Position numbers and translations under genes: made by a program. The notes under the pieces are model-generated. The model was not told where the DNA came from. It was given only the letters and a program-made list of their open reading frames with translations, and searched no databases. DNA of 64,000 nt, taken from positions 186,001 through 250,000 of the forward strand of contig JACPOP010000014.1 in the NCBI GenBank assembly GCA_016191465.1, given 5' to 3'. The stretch's first letter is position 1. Every line of letters begins with the position of its first letter. Source of the stretch: Chloroflexota bacterium (GTDB taxonomy: Bacteria; Chloroflexota; UBA6077; CF-72). Below are positions 49,510 to 58,433 of the stretch, piece after piece.

Positions 49510-51519
49510 TCAGCCACCGGGAGCCGCCCCCGTGTCAGTGCGGCCGGCTACGAGCAGGCGTTCGGCGAGGACCAGAGCGTCGCTGGGCCAGAGCATCGCA
49601 GGGCGCGGATGCTCCACCTCCGGCGCTCCAGGAAAGGGGCGGCACGAAAGCACCATCCGCCGCCACTGGGCGGGCACCGCTTCGCGGCCGTTGACCGCGC
49701 CGACGAGCGCGCCGCAGATCGCGGCATTCGTGTCGGTGTCGCCACCGGAGCGGACCGTCTGGACGACGGCCTCCTCGAACGTCGGGGCGTGGAGCAGCCG
49801 GTAGAAGGCGTTGCGCAGCGCGATCAGCACCCATCCTTCCTGAGTCGTATAGCTCGGGGGCGGTCCAACCGCGGCGTCCGCGACTGCCTGGACGACTGTT
49901 TGCTGACAGCCGTGCTCTCGCGCCCACTGCAGCGCGTGGTCGTAGGTGGCCTGTCGATCGGCTCCGGTTCGAATCGCCCAGGCGATTGTCACCGCGAAGA
50001 TGGCAGACGCATCCTGGCAGACGGGGTTTGGGTGCGTGATCTGAGCGTCGCGACGAGCGGCCTCCGCGACCTCGGGCTGGTCCCGGTAGGTGCCCCAGAT
50101 GCCGATCGGGCTGACGCGCATGAGACCGCCGTTAGCCTGGCTGTCATGGCGCGCGGCGTGCATCGCGGCCCTGGCAGCGCCGCGGCGCCGCACGCTCTCG
50201 GACGTGATCGCACCCAGTGCGGCTGCTGTGGTGGTGCCCTCGTCGAACGGCTCACACCAGGCGTGTTCACACGCGGTGGGGCCGTCCTCGTGCGTCCAGC
50301 CGTTGTGCCAGCGGCCATAGGCGAACGCCGTGGCCTCCTGATCGAAGCCCTGCTCGCTCACGAGCGTGCGGGCTAGCAGCAGCGCCAGCTCCGAATCGTC
50401 GGTGGGCTGCCCGGCCATGGTGTTCCACGAGCCGCCCGCTGCCAATACGCGCGGACCGCCCTCGGGGTAGCGGCGAGCGATCTCGCCCGGTCCCTGGAAC
50501 TCGACAAGGCTCCCGAGGGTGTCGCCGGCCAGTTGCCCCAGCACGCAGCCGTGAGCCCGTCGCAGCACGCCCGCGTCGTGAATGAGGCTGCCGGGGTGGA
50601 GGCGAGCCGGCAGGTACGCCAACGGTGGGGTTGCGAGACCGAACGGTGCGTCGGATGAACGGAGCACAGCAGCCCACTCGCGGCCGGCGAGCTCGCGCGA
50701 CACCGCCAGGCCGCCGCCGAAGCAGCGTCGCGTGTTGCTCACTCCATCCCGTGTATAGGTGACTTCCTGGCCGTGCTCGTTCAGGAGCACGCCTCCCGCG
50801 CCACGGAGCAGGGCGTGTCCCGCCGCGTAATCCCAATCTCCGGGGCCGCTGAGCGATACGCCCGCTGCGCCCTCGCCAACGGCGACGAGCGCCAGGCGGT
50901 AAGCGATACTGGCCACCGAGATGAACCGCCCCGGCATCACACACGCGAGGTTGGCTTTCGGGGACCAGTCGGCGGCCTGCGACACAAGGACAACGTCCTG
51001 ATGCCCGAGTGTGTCGGGCCAGGGCGCTCGTTCCACGGGAACGCCATTGCGCTGCACAGGCCCGCAGGCCTCGGCCCAGGTGATGAGGTCGCCGTCATCG
51101 TCGGGAGCATCGACCGCGAGCACTACGCCCAGCACCGGAACCGCATCGCGGAGCAGCGCGATCGAAACCGCGTGGCCGCGGAAGCCCTCCTGCATCGCCA
51201 TCGTGCCATCGTTGGGGTCGACCAGCCATACGTGCCCGTCTGCGGAGGCGGGCAGGTGCGGTCGCGTCTCCTCGCCCCGATAGCCCCACTCAGGGAACCC
51301 CGTGGTAAGCATCTCGCGGATGATCCCCTCGGCGGCGTCGTCCGCGGGACAGTGGCCGATCTTCCCGCGCGGGCCCTCGGGCCGGGCGCACTCTGCCCGC
51401 AGCACCTCCGCGGCAGCGTGCGCAGCCTCCACGGCGGCGTCCAGTGCGCGTGCGTAGCGCAGGTTGGCGCCCTGCTGAACAGCCAGGTTTATGGGGTACA
51501 CGTCCGTTGGTGCGAGCAT
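49510..51519 (-). CDS. Inositol-monophosphatase-family/ADP-ribosylglycohydrolase fusion
   Basis: A 669-residue two-domain protein. The N-terminal domain (about 20-290) has GEE at 82-84, DPNDGT at 101-106 (usually DPIDGT) and WDYAAG at 229-234, the metal-binding motifs of inositol-phosphatase/CysQ-type enzymes. The C-terminal domain (about 320-660) has GQLAGDTLGS at 328-337, TDDSE at 373-377 and GGDTDTNAAICGALVGA at 592-608, the Mg-binding residues of DraG/ARH hydrolases. Both domains look active. The pairing suggests handling of an ADP-ribose or phosphonucleoside metabolite, but no substrate can be named. The start is an ATG at 51519. Confidence 0.88.
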   Translation of the reverse strand: MLAPTDVYPINLAVQQGANLRYARALDAAVEAAHAAAEVLRAECARPEGPRGKIGHCPADDAAEGIIREMLTTGFPEWGYRGEETRPHLPASADGHVWLVDPNDGTMAMQEGFRGHAVSIALLRDAVPVLGVVLAVDAPDDDGDLITWAEACGPVQRNGVPVERAPWPDTLGHQDVVLVSQAADWSPKANLACVMPGRFISVASIAYRLALVAVGEGAAGVSLSGPGDWDYAAGHALLRGAGGVLLNEHGQEVTYTRDGVSNTRRCFGGGLAVSRELAGREWAAVLRSSDAPFGLATPPLAYLPARLHPGSLIHDAGVLRRAHGCVLGQLAGDTLGSLVEFQGPGEIARRYPEGGPRVLAAGGSWNTMAGQPTDDSELALLLARTLVSEQGFDQEATAFAYGRWHNGWTHEDGPTACEHAWCEPFDEGTTTAAALGAITSESVRRRGAARAAMHAARHDSQANGGLMRVSPIGIWGTYRDQPEVAEAARRDAQITHPNPVCQDASAIFAVTIAWAIRTGADRQATYDHALQWAREHGCQQTVVQAVADAAVGPPPSYTTQEGWVLIALRNAFYRLLHAPTFEEAVVQTVRSGGDTDTNAAICGALVGAVNGREAVPAQWRRMVLSCRPFPGAPEVEHPRPAMLWPSDALVLAERLLVAGRTDTGAAPGG

Positions 51520-51640
51520 GGACGAAGCCAGGAGTGCTCGATGCCGCGGAGCCGCCAGACTGCCGTGGCGCGTGCAGCTCCAGCCACCAACACGATGCGT
51601 CGCGGTGCGCGAGGAGCAGATGGCAGCGACACGTTGCCTC

Positions 51641-53272
51641 TCACCCCGGCAGCGCTATGCCGTCGCCGCGTGGGTCCGAACCGGCGACGTAGCAGCCGCG
51701 GGCGTGATCGACCTGGATCGCCTGGACGGTGCCCATGGTGAAATCCACCGGACCCGTCTCGATGGTCTCGTGGCCGCGGGCGCGAAGGTCCTCGGCGACG
51801 TCCGCGCCGAAGCCCGCTTCGAGCACCAGGGCCGTGGGTGGAAAGACGTTTCCTGGCGCACCCTGAACCCAGCGCGGTGCCTCGATGGCGGCCTGGACAG
51901 GCAGGCCGAAGTCCAGCATTGACATCAGGATCTGAACGCCGGTCTGCGTCTGGCCGTCGGCTCCGCGCGTGCCGAATGCCAACCAGGGTTTGCCGTCACG
52001 AAGGGCGAAACCGGGGACGAGCGTGTGCATGGGCCGTTTGCCGGGTGCCAGCACGTTGGCGTGGCCATCCTCCAGCGTGAAGCCGTGGGCCCGGTTGTGG
52101 AGCATGAGCCCCGTCCCGGGCACGTACACGCCAGAGCCCCAGTCGCTGAACAGGCTCTGGATGAGGCTGACCATGTTGCCGTCGCGGTCGGCCGTACACA
52201 GGTAGATCGTGTCGCCGGCGCCGCCGCGCACCCCGCCGCTGACGCTGGGGCTGGCGCCGCTGACGCCACCGATGCGTTCGGCCTGCTGCCGGGCGTAGGC
52301 GGGGTCAAGGAGCCGCTGGACGGGGACATCCACCATCGCCGGATCGGCCAGATACTGGTTCCGATCCTGGAACGCCAGCTTCTTCCGCTCCACCACCTGG
52401 TGGATCAGTTCGGCAGCTCCGTACCCCCAGGCCGCAGCGTCGGATGGCTCGAGCATCGTGAGCATTTGCAGCAGGGTGATCCCCTGCGTGTTGGGCGGCA
52501 ATTGGCTCACGGTGGTGCCGCGGTACTCCACGGAGAGGGGCGTTACCCACTGGGAGGTGTGCGCGGCGATGTCTGCCTCTTCCAGCAGGCTGCCCTGCGC
52601 CTGAAGGCGCTCGGCGATCCGTCGGCCGAGCTCGCCGCCGTACAGCGCATCTCGGCCGTGTTCGGCGATACGGCGGAAGGTGCTGGCGAGGTCTTTCAGC
52701 ACCAGCCGCTCGCCTGGCTCTGGTGCCCGTCCGCGCGCGAGGTAGACGTCGCCCGCGCCTCCTTCGTCCAGGATACGGGCCTGCCGAGAGATCGCCGCCG
52801 ATAGCCGATCGGTGACCGGGAAGCCGTCCTCGGCATGCCGAATGGCGTCGCGCAGCAGGCGCTCCAGCGGCAGCCGGCCCCAGCGCTCGTGGAGCATGAC
52901 CCAGCCATCTACGGCGCCGGGCACGCTCACGGCGAACGGCCCGCGCTGGGGAATCGACCGCACCCCGCGCTCGCGGTACGCCTCGGCGGTCATCTTTGAT
53001 CCGGCCCGCCCGCTGGCGTTGAGGCCCATCAGCTTGCCCTCGCGCGCGTCCCACACCTGGGCGAACAGGTCGCCGCCCGGCCCGCACATCTGCGGCCACG
53101 TCACGGCCATGACCGCATTGGCCGCGATCGCGGCGTCGACAGCGCTGCCGCCGTCCCGCAGTACGCCCGCGGCACTCAGGGACGCCAGGTAGTGCGGGGC
53201 CGCGACGACCCCGGAGTCGGAATACACGGCGCTCCGGTACGTGACAGGCGGTGTAGGGTTCATCATCATCAA
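51641..53272 (-). CDS. Gamma-glutamyltransferase family protein
   Basis: A 543-residue Ntn hydrolase that should self-cleave. VVAAPHYLASLSAAGVLRDGGSAVDAAIAA, CGPGGDLFAQVW and SVPGAVDGW are in the large-subunit half. The likely nucleophile is Thr355 in GAGDTIYLCTADRDGNMVS, where classical enzymes have TTH. HTLVPGFALRDGKP and FGTRGADGQTQ follow. No signal peptide is seen, unlike periplasmic enzymes that act on glutathione. Cytoplasmic members may hydrolyse gamma-glutamyl or cephalosporin-like amides. The start is within a run of four Met codons at 53272. Confidence 0.88.
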   Translation of the reverse strand: MMMMNPTPPVTYRSAVYSDSGVVAAPHYLASLSAAGVLRDGGSAVDAAIAANAVMAVTWPQMCGPGGDLFAQVWDAREGKLMGLNASGRAGSKMTAEAYRERGVRSIPQRGPFAVSVPGAVDGWVMLHERWGRLPLERLLRDAIRHAEDGFPVTDRLSAAISRQARILDEGGAGDVYLARGRAPEPGERLVLKDLASTFRRIAEHGRDALYGGELGRRIAERLQAQGSLLEEADIAAHTSQWVTPLSVEYRGTTVSQLPPNTQGITLLQMLTMLEPSDAAAWGYGAAELIHQVVERKKLAFQDRNQYLADPAMVDVPVQRLLDPAYARQQAERIGGVSGASPSVSGGVRGGAGDTIYLCTADRDGNMVSLIQSLFSDWGSGVYVPGTGLMLHNRAHGFTLEDGHANVLAPGKRPMHTLVPGFALRDGKPWLAFGTRGADGQTQTGVQILMSMLDFGLPVQAAIEAPRWVQGAPGNVFPPTALVLEAGFGADVAEDLRARGHETIETGPVDFTMGTVQAIQVDHARGCYVAGSDPRGDGIALPG

Positions 53273-53378
53273 TGCTTCCTACGGAATAGGGTACGACGCG
53301 CTTCGTTGACGCTGCCTCGGGGTGGCGTTGGGCGCGCGCTCGTGCTGGCTCACGAGGGGTTCGGTGGATGCCGCCTCC

Positions 53379-54101
53379 TCAGCCGAGTTGTGGATCGAGT
53401 GTTACCACCTGGCCCGTCGACCCGTCGGATTCGAGCAGGGTCATCACCGCTCGCACGACCTCGGCGGTCGGAAGCGTTGGGCGAGTGGACGGATGCTCGG
53501 GCCGGCCCGTTCTCGCGGCCCAGTCCGTGGCAATGTCGCCCGGCGCAACCGCGTTGACGCGGACCCGTGGCGCCAGTGCGGCGGCCAGGCACAGGGTCAG
53601 GTGGATGAGCGCGGCCTTGGAGACGGAATAGGGGATTGAGCTCCCCCGCGGCGCGAGCCCCGCCAGGGAGGCGACGTTGACGATGGCGCCGTTCTGCGCC
53701 GCCAGCAGATCGGAGGCCGCGCGGGCGCAGGCGAACGGGGCGGTCAGGTTGACTGCGAGGATGCGGTCCCAGGTTGCGTCGTCGACAGCCTTCACCTGGG
53801 CAAACGGAATCCAGGCGGTCGTGCCGGCGCTGTTGATCAACATGTCTAGCCGACCACGGAAGTGCTCGGCGCAGGCATTCACCAGTCGCTCGGCGTCGCC
53901 CGCGCGCGACAGGTCAGCCGGAAAGGCTTCGGCCTCTACGCCATGTTGCCTGGCTCGGACGACCGCTTGCAGCGCTTCGGCTCCGGAGCGTCCATACCCG
54001 ATGCCGATTGACGCGCCGCGCGCCGCCAGCGCGGCGACAATCTCCCGCCCCAGGCCGGTGGCGCCGCCGGTCACCAGCGCAACGCGGCCCTTCAACTCCA
54101 T
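53379..54101 (-). CDS. SDR-family oxidoreductase (FabG-like)
   Basis: A 240-residue classical short-chain dehydrogenase. The cofactor motif is TGGATGLG at about 11-18, the NSAG block is present as INSAGTT, and the catalytic Tyr and Lys are in YSVSK, with the Ser in VASLAG. The Gly-Tyr-Gly-Arg segment after the second strand (IGYGRSGAEAL) suggests NADP(H). The substrate is unknown. The start is an ATG at 54101. A dispersed repeat lies directly upstream. Confidence 0.88.
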   Translation of the reverse strand: MELKGRVALVTGGATGLGREIVAALAARGASIGIGYGRSGAEALQAVVRARQHGVEAEAFPADLSRAGDAERLVNACAEHFRGRLDMLINSAGTTAWIPFAQVKAVDDATWDRILAVNLTAPFACARAASDLLAAQNGAIVNVASLAGLAPRGSSIPYSVSKAALIHLTLCLAAALAPRVRVNAVAPGDIATDWAARTGRPEHPSTRPTLPTAEVVRAVMTLLESDGSTGQVVTLDPQLG

Positions 54102-54405
54102 GGGGTTGTCAGACGAGTTCCACGTTCCAGGTTGGCCAGTCCGGGACGGCTCGCCTCCACGTAACTGAGAACTGAAGACTGATCACTCCGTGAGTCGCAT
54201 CCTTCGCTTCGCTCGAGGATGACACGCTGTCTCTTTGCAACTCGCAACCTCGGCACTGGCCGAACGTGCTGGCCGCAACCGGGGATCGCCAATCACCCTG
54301 ACGTCGCGCAGAGCGAATCGACCCCAGACCAGAGTGTGGAGGGGATAGCCGCGGTCCGTTCGATGTTCACGACAGCGTGAGCGCAGCACGTGGCCGAACG
54401 TGAAC
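54102..54405. repeat. Intergenic region with dispersed repeat copy C
   Basis: The core CATCCTTCGCTTCGCTCGAG plus GATGACACG at 54198-54226 matches the core of copies A and B; weaker GTTCCACGTTCCAGG and TTGCAACTCGCAACC tracts flank it. The remaining bases up to the hicB stop hold a minus-strand frame I cannot assign. Confidence 0.6.
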
Positions 54406-54666
54406 TCAGGCGGCGATGCGGATGACGTACGTCGTGGCGGCTTCGGCGTCCTCCGGTACCGGAAGCCCGCGCGCCTCCAGGTCATCGATCCATAACGTGA
54501 TGGCCTCGCGCGCGCTCTCGATTGCCTCCTCACGCGTGGCGCCATAGGTGGCGACCTCGGGAAGAGCGGGCACCTCCACGGCGAAGCCCACCCCTGGCTC
54601 CTGCGTGAGCCTGACGGTGTAGGCGCGTTCGGATGCATGCGCAAGGGTCTCTGACTGGGACCTCAT
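54406..54666 (-). CDS. hicB: HicB-family antitoxin
   Basis: An 86-residue protein with the HicB partial RNase H-like fold: YTVRLTQEPGVGFAVEVPALPEVATYGATREEAIESAREAI in short blocks, then WIDDLEARGLPVPED. The start is an ATG at 54666 that overlaps the hicA stop (ATGA). The order is toxin first, the common HicAB order. It should neutralise the adjacent HicA and, with it, repress the promoter. Confidence 0.88.
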   Translation of the reverse strand: MRSQSETLAHASERAYTVRLTQEPGVGFAVEVPALPEVATYGATREEAIESAREAITLWIDDLEARGLPVPEDAEAATTYVIRIAA

Positions 54667-54893
54667 AGAAGCCTCCTGAGCTCAGCCACGGTGTAGCCCG
54701 ATTCTCGGCGGATTGTGGCCAGCGTGCCAACAGGGACCGGCGTGCGATGCCGGGCTATGAGCACGCGGCGGTTGTCATCGGTTGGATGGCCCAGAATAGC
54801 GTGCGACCCCCTGATGCGAATGAGGCGCCAGCCGGCCCGGAGGAATGCGGCGTACAACTGTTCGCCGGTCACCCCGGCAGGGAGTTTCGACAC
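54663..54893 (-). CDS. hicA: HicA-family mRNA interferase toxin
   Basis: A 76-residue dsRBD-fold toxin. GWRLIRIRGSHAILGHP holds the catalytic His of the GSH motif, and VLIARHRTPVPVGTLATIRRESG is the usual C-terminal half. It cleaves mRNA when free. The first codon is an ATG at 54893. Its stop overlaps hicB. Confidence 0.88.
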   Translation of the reverse strand: MSKLPAGVTGEQLYAAFLRAGWRLIRIRGSHAILGHPTDDNRRVLIARHRTPVPVGTLATIRRESGYTVAELRRLL

Positions 54894-55018
54894 CGCCTCG
54901 TGCTACGCCATAGACAGGGTACCGTCAAGGGCGCCAGTCCATGGGTACTGGCCCGCCTCGCTCATCAAGCGAGGCGGGCCGCTCTGTTTGTGCCCGGCGC
55001 GTCTGCCCGGAAGAGCCG

Positions 55019-55987
55019 TTACTCCGTGTTGGTGGCGGCCGGCCGCTGAAGGTAGACGATCTCTTCGGATGGATGGGACTCGCGTGTCTCGAGTGGCCCA
55101 GTCGCTTTGAGATACCGGTCGTACCAGGCGAGGATCTCTGGCAGGAGCACCGCGTAGTTCTCCACGTAGGAGCGGTAGTGCGTGGTAGCCGTCTGGAAGA
55201 TCAGCTTTTTCGGTGCACCAGCGCGTTCGTACAGCGCCTCCGCGTGGTCCGAAGGAGTCACCACGTCGTCGATGACGCTGGTCATCAGCAGACCCCGGGG
55301 AGCGAGCTTGTGGACGACGTCGATTGGACGGTAACGCATGATGTACTCGGCGCTGCGCAGGAAGAACTCCTTGTCCATGCGGGCGTCCACGTCGCCTTTC
55401 GGGCCGATCTCGCGCCGTTCTGGCGTCTCCACCATCAAGTCCTCGCGCGGGTTGACCTTCTCACCCGTGCCCTCGGTCACCCAGCGGCGGCGGTCGGCGT
55501 CGATGCGCTGCTTGTACGCAACCCACTCGTACTCGCGCCGCATCCGGTGCAGCCAGTCCTCGCCATCGGCGACCACGGACTGCGCGGCCACGCAGCGAAC
55601 CCGAGAGTCCACCGCGGCGGCCATGATGGCGTTGCCGCCCCCCGTGCCGCCGATGCCGTAGGTGCCGATCCGTCGCCGATCCAGCTCCTCGCGGGTCTCG
55701 GCGTAGGTGATGGCGTTCAGGATGTCGGCGAGCTGCCACTCGGGGCGAACCCAGCCGCGCTCGCCCTCGCTGTTGCCGAAACCACGATAGTCGAACGCCA
55801 GCACGGCGTAGCCGTTGCGCGTGAAGCCCTCGTGCCACGGCACGTAGGTCTTCGCGTCAGCCAGGCCAAGCCAGCCCGGTCCCTGGATGAGGACCGGCAG
55901 CGGCTCGGTTGGCGCCTCGTCCGGCAGGCGCAGGATGCCGCGCAGCCGGTTGCCGTCGCTGAGAAAGTCAACTCGCTCTTCGCGCAT
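55019..55987 (-). CDS. Alpha/beta hydrolase with a Thr at the nucleophile position
   Basis: A 322-residue hydrolase. ILRLPDEA and PVLIQGPGWLG start the fold, and LAFDYRGFGNSEGERG is the oxyanion strand. The nucleophile elbow reads YGIGGTGGGNA, so a Thr occupies the usual Ser place. SVIDDVVTPSDHAEAL supplies the acid and TTHYRSY the His. The enzyme may act on an ester or amide from the neighbouring LLM oxidoreductase, whose gene ends 15 bases upstream in the same direction. The start is an ATG at 55987. Confidence 0.78.
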   Translation of the reverse strand: MREERVDFLSDGNRLRGILRLPDEAPTEPLPVLIQGPGWLGLADAKTYVPWHEGFTRNGYAVLAFDYRGFGNSEGERGWVRPEWQLADILNAITYAETREELDRRRIGTYGIGGTGGGNAIMAAAVDSRVRCVAAQSVVADGEDWLHRMRREYEWVAYKQRIDADRRRWVTEGTGEKVNPREDLMVETPERREIGPKGDVDARMDKEFFLRSAEYIMRYRPIDVVHKLAPRGLLMTSVIDDVVTPSDHAEALYERAGAPKKLIFQTATTHYRSYVENYAVLLPEILAWYDRYLKATGPLETRESHPSEEIVYLQRPAATNTE

Positions 55988-56002
55988 CGGGGGTGTCCGT
56001 CC

Positions 56003-57064
56003 CTACGCTTTGGCGGGCAGCGGCTGGGACCACTCGGCGGGAGCCTCGAACTTGGCCTCGCCGGCGGCGTCGCCGCGGCGCAGCTCCGGCAGGACTTCCT
56101 CGCCCAGGATGCCCACGCACTCCTCCCACTCGTCAAAGCGGAAGCGCAGGTCGAACACCAGGTGGGTGCCGCCGACCGCGTGGTACTTGCGAACTTCCTG
56201 GATGATGGTCTCCGGCGGCCCGGCGATGAGGGCGCCTTCCAGGTCCTCGGGCGCCTCCCACTTGCCGGAATCGGGAAGCTCCCACTTGGCCCGGATGGCC
56301 TGCTCCATCATCTCGCTCCAGTTCACCTTGCTGATCGCCTCCTCGCGAGTGCGGCCGGGGCTGGTGATCGGGATGGCCGAGGCGGTGGGGACGGGCTTGC
56401 CGTGCTGCATCGCCAGCCTGTGCAGCCGCTCGACGCGCTTGGCGAAGGTCTTGATGGTGATGCGGCCGGGCATCCAGCCGTCGCAGTACTCCACGGCCCG
56501 GCGGGCCGAGGCGGGCGAGTTGCCGCAGTACCAGATGGGAATGCTGCGCTCGCTCACGGGCGACGGGTGAATGTCGACGTCGGTGAAGTTGTAGAACTTC
56601 CCCTCGAAGCTGACCTCTTCACCTGTCCACAGCTTGCGCATGACGGCGACCTGCTCTTCGACGAGCTCCTTGCGGTCGATGCCGCCGAGCCCCGAGGCCA
56701 CGAACTCATGATCGAAGGTGCCGATGCCGAAGCCGGCAATCACACGGCCGGGACCAGCCAGCCGCTCCAGCGAGCTCAGGCACAGGGCGGCGTGGATCGG
56801 ATTGCGGTACGGGATCAGCGAGCCGGTGCCAAGCTGCACCTTTTCGGTAACACCCGCGACCATACCCAGCACTTCCATCGGCTCGATGTGGGTGCGGTCC
56901 TGGCCTTCCATGCCGTGCGGGTGGAACACCAGGTGGTCTCGGACCCAGAGCGAGTCGAAGCCGTACTCCTCGGCCTTGCGCGACATGGCAAGCAGGTTCT
57001 TCCGCGATGCGTGCTCGCCGAAGTGAGGCAGCAGCAGGCCGTAGCGCCGGGTATGATCAGGCAT
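56003..57064 (-). CDS. LLM-class flavin- or F420-dependent oxidoreductase
   Basis: A 353-residue TIM-barrel oxidoreductase of the luciferase-like family: YGLLLPHFGEHASRKNLL, AEEYGFDSLWVRDHLVF, VQLGTGSLIPYRNPI, VIAGFGIGTFDHEF, PIWYCGNSPASARRAVEYCDGW and GPPETIIQEVRKY. Members oxidise or reduce diverse substrates with FMN or F420. With the alpha/beta hydrolase gene it forms a two-gene unit. The ATG at 57064 is 43 bases from an inverted-repeat motif in the divergent promoter region shared with the M20-like gene. Confidence 0.85.
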   Translation of the reverse strand: MPDHTRRYGLLLPHFGEHASRKNLLAMSRKAEEYGFDSLWVRDHLVFHPHGMEGQDRTHIEPMEVLGMVAGVTEKVQLGTGSLIPYRNPIHAALCLSSLERLAGPGRVIAGFGIGTFDHEFVASGLGGIDRKELVEEQVAVMRKLWTGEEVSFEGKFYNFTDVDIHPSPVSERSIPIWYCGNSPASARRAVEYCDGWMPGRITIKTFAKRVERLHRLAMQHGKPVPTASAIPITSPGRTREEAISKVNWSEMMEQAIRAKWELPDSGKWEAPEDLEGALIAGPPETIIQEVRKYHAVGGTHLVFDLRFRFDEWEECVGILGEEVLPELRRGDAAGEAKFEAPAEWSQPLPAKA

Positions 57065-57106
57065 GGTGAAAAGGGGGCTCCTTCGCGCGCGCGTTGCTAG
57101 GTGTAG

Positions 57107-57120
57107 ATTGCATGCACAAT
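57107..57120. promoter_or_regulatory. Candidate operator in a divergent promoter region
   Basis: ATTGCATGCACAAT contains ATTG and CAAT arms around a TGCATGCA palindrome. It lies 43 bases before the LLM oxidoreductase start on one side and 13 bases before the M20-like start on the other. It resembles the motifs at 48629-48647 and 62574-62590. Confidence 0.45.
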
Positions 57121-57132
57121 ACTGAATGCGAA

Positions 57133-58317
57133 ATGGATGTGCAAGCGCAGCGGATTGATCGCGAATACCTCGTCGACCAACTCACGCATCTCCTCAGGGT
57201 ACCCACTCACGTGCCATTGGGCACGGCCACCCTCATGGAGCCAGACGATCCGAAGCTCGTCCGGTACGTGCAACAGGAGCTGCGGCCGGAGCTGGTGCGG
57301 ATCGGCGCGCTGGACCTGATCGACGCGGGGCGCAACAACCTGGTGGCACGAGTCGGACGGGGACGGAGTGGCCGTTCGCTGCTGCTGATGGTGTACACCG
57401 TTACGCAGCACCACAACTTGATGGAGGATCCGTTCTCCGGCAAGGTCGCCAACGGCCGTCAGTGGGGCTACGATGAGCCGTGCGCGTTCGGACAGGGTGC
57501 CAGCCAGAACAAGGTCCACCACGCCGTGGCGCTGAGCCTGCTGAAGTACCTGCGAGACGCCAGCCAGGATCTCGAGGGCACGCTCTATGTCGCGATCAAC
57601 AACGAAGGTCGCAGCAGCCACGCCTGCTCGCGCGCCATCCTGGACGCGCTCCCCGAGAAGCCGGATGCCGCGGTGCTGCTGACCAAGACTGGTTTCGGCA
57701 TTCAGCTGGGCAACCGAGGCCGGGTTGACGCGGTCGTCACCGTCAAAGGTAAGGCCACCCATTCCAGTCAACCCGGGAACGGCCTGTCCGCGATCAATGG
57801 CGCGAATGACGCGATCAACCGCATCCGCGCTATGCGCTTCGAGGTGCAGCACCCCATTCTGGGGGGGCAGCACGCGGTGGTGTACCAGGTGACGTACTCG
57901 CCGATGGCACCGCACACCTTGCCAGACACCGCCCGTTTGCTGGTGGACCGTCGGCTGCTCCCGGGCGACGATCCGGCCGAGGCGGTGGCCGGTGTCCGCG
58001 CCGCCATCGGCGATCTTTCGCCGTACGGGGTGACGGTGGAACAGGGCGTCCACATGGTCCCCGCTCTGGTAGCGCCGGACGAGCGCATCGTCCAGGACCT
58101 GAGCGCGGCCTACCAGACCGTGCTTGGTTCGGAGCCGCGCACGTTCTACGGCGGCGGTACGTTCGACGCGGGCGGCCCCGTAAGCGCCGGCGTGCCGGCG
58201 GTGATGTTCGGCGCCAGCGCCGGCGACTGGCCGCTCGGCATCGACTTCATTCCGCTCTCCCACGCCTACGCCGAGGCCGAGGTGGTGACGCAACTGGTGC
58301 TGGATACGCTGGGGTAG
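57133..58317 (+). CDS. M20-like peptidase family protein with altered metal-site residues
   Basis: A 394-residue protein from an ATG at 57133 (ATGs at 57094 and 57112 lie before or inside the operator). The M20 plan is recognisable: an early catalytic domain, a dimerisation insert (NRGRVDAVVTVKGKATHSSQPGNG) and a late domain with GGGTFDAGGPVSAGVPAVMFG and SHAYAEAEVV. The metal-ligand blocks differ: VYTVTQHHN replaces HxDxVP, GASQNKVH replaces the usual DxKG, and INNEGRSSH replaces the EE. It may use a different metal set or be non-peptidolytic. The neighbouring catabolic genes suggest an amidohydrolase role. Confidence 0.72.
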   Translation: MDVQAQRIDREYLVDQLTHLLRVPTHVPLGTATLMEPDDPKLVRYVQQELRPELVRIGALDLIDAGRNNLVARVGRGRSGRSLLLMVYTVTQHHNLMEDPFSGKVANGRQWGYDEPCAFGQGASQNKVHHAVALSLLKYLRDASQDLEGTLYVAINNEGRSSHACSRAILDALPEKPDAAVLLTKTGFGIQLGNRGRVDAVVTVKGKATHSSQPGNGLSAINGANDAINRIRAMRFEVQHPILGGQHAVVYQVTYSPMAPHTLPDTARLLVDRRLLPGDDPAEAVAGVRAAIGDLSPYGVTVEQGVHMVPALVAPDERIVQDLSAAYQTVLGSEPRTFYGGGTFDAGGPVSAGVPAVMFGASAGDWPLGIDFIPLSHAYAEAEVVTQLVLDTLG

Positions 58318-58433
58318 GTCCGTACTGAGTGGCACGAGCGTGAGGCGGACGGAGGGACCGACGCCTTGCTGGCGCCCGGGCGGCTACCATCCGGCGAGCA
58401 TCGGCGATGTCGCGGGTAGGAGCAGAGCAGCGC

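Noticed and set aside
54183-54405. Minus-strand frame with EFTFGHVLRSRCREHRT
   Set aside because: It overlaps the dispersed repeat and part of hicB, and I could not connect it to any family.
57097-58335. 412-codon minus-strand open frame
   Set aside because: Antisense to the M20-like gene, with a biased His/Arg/Val composition.
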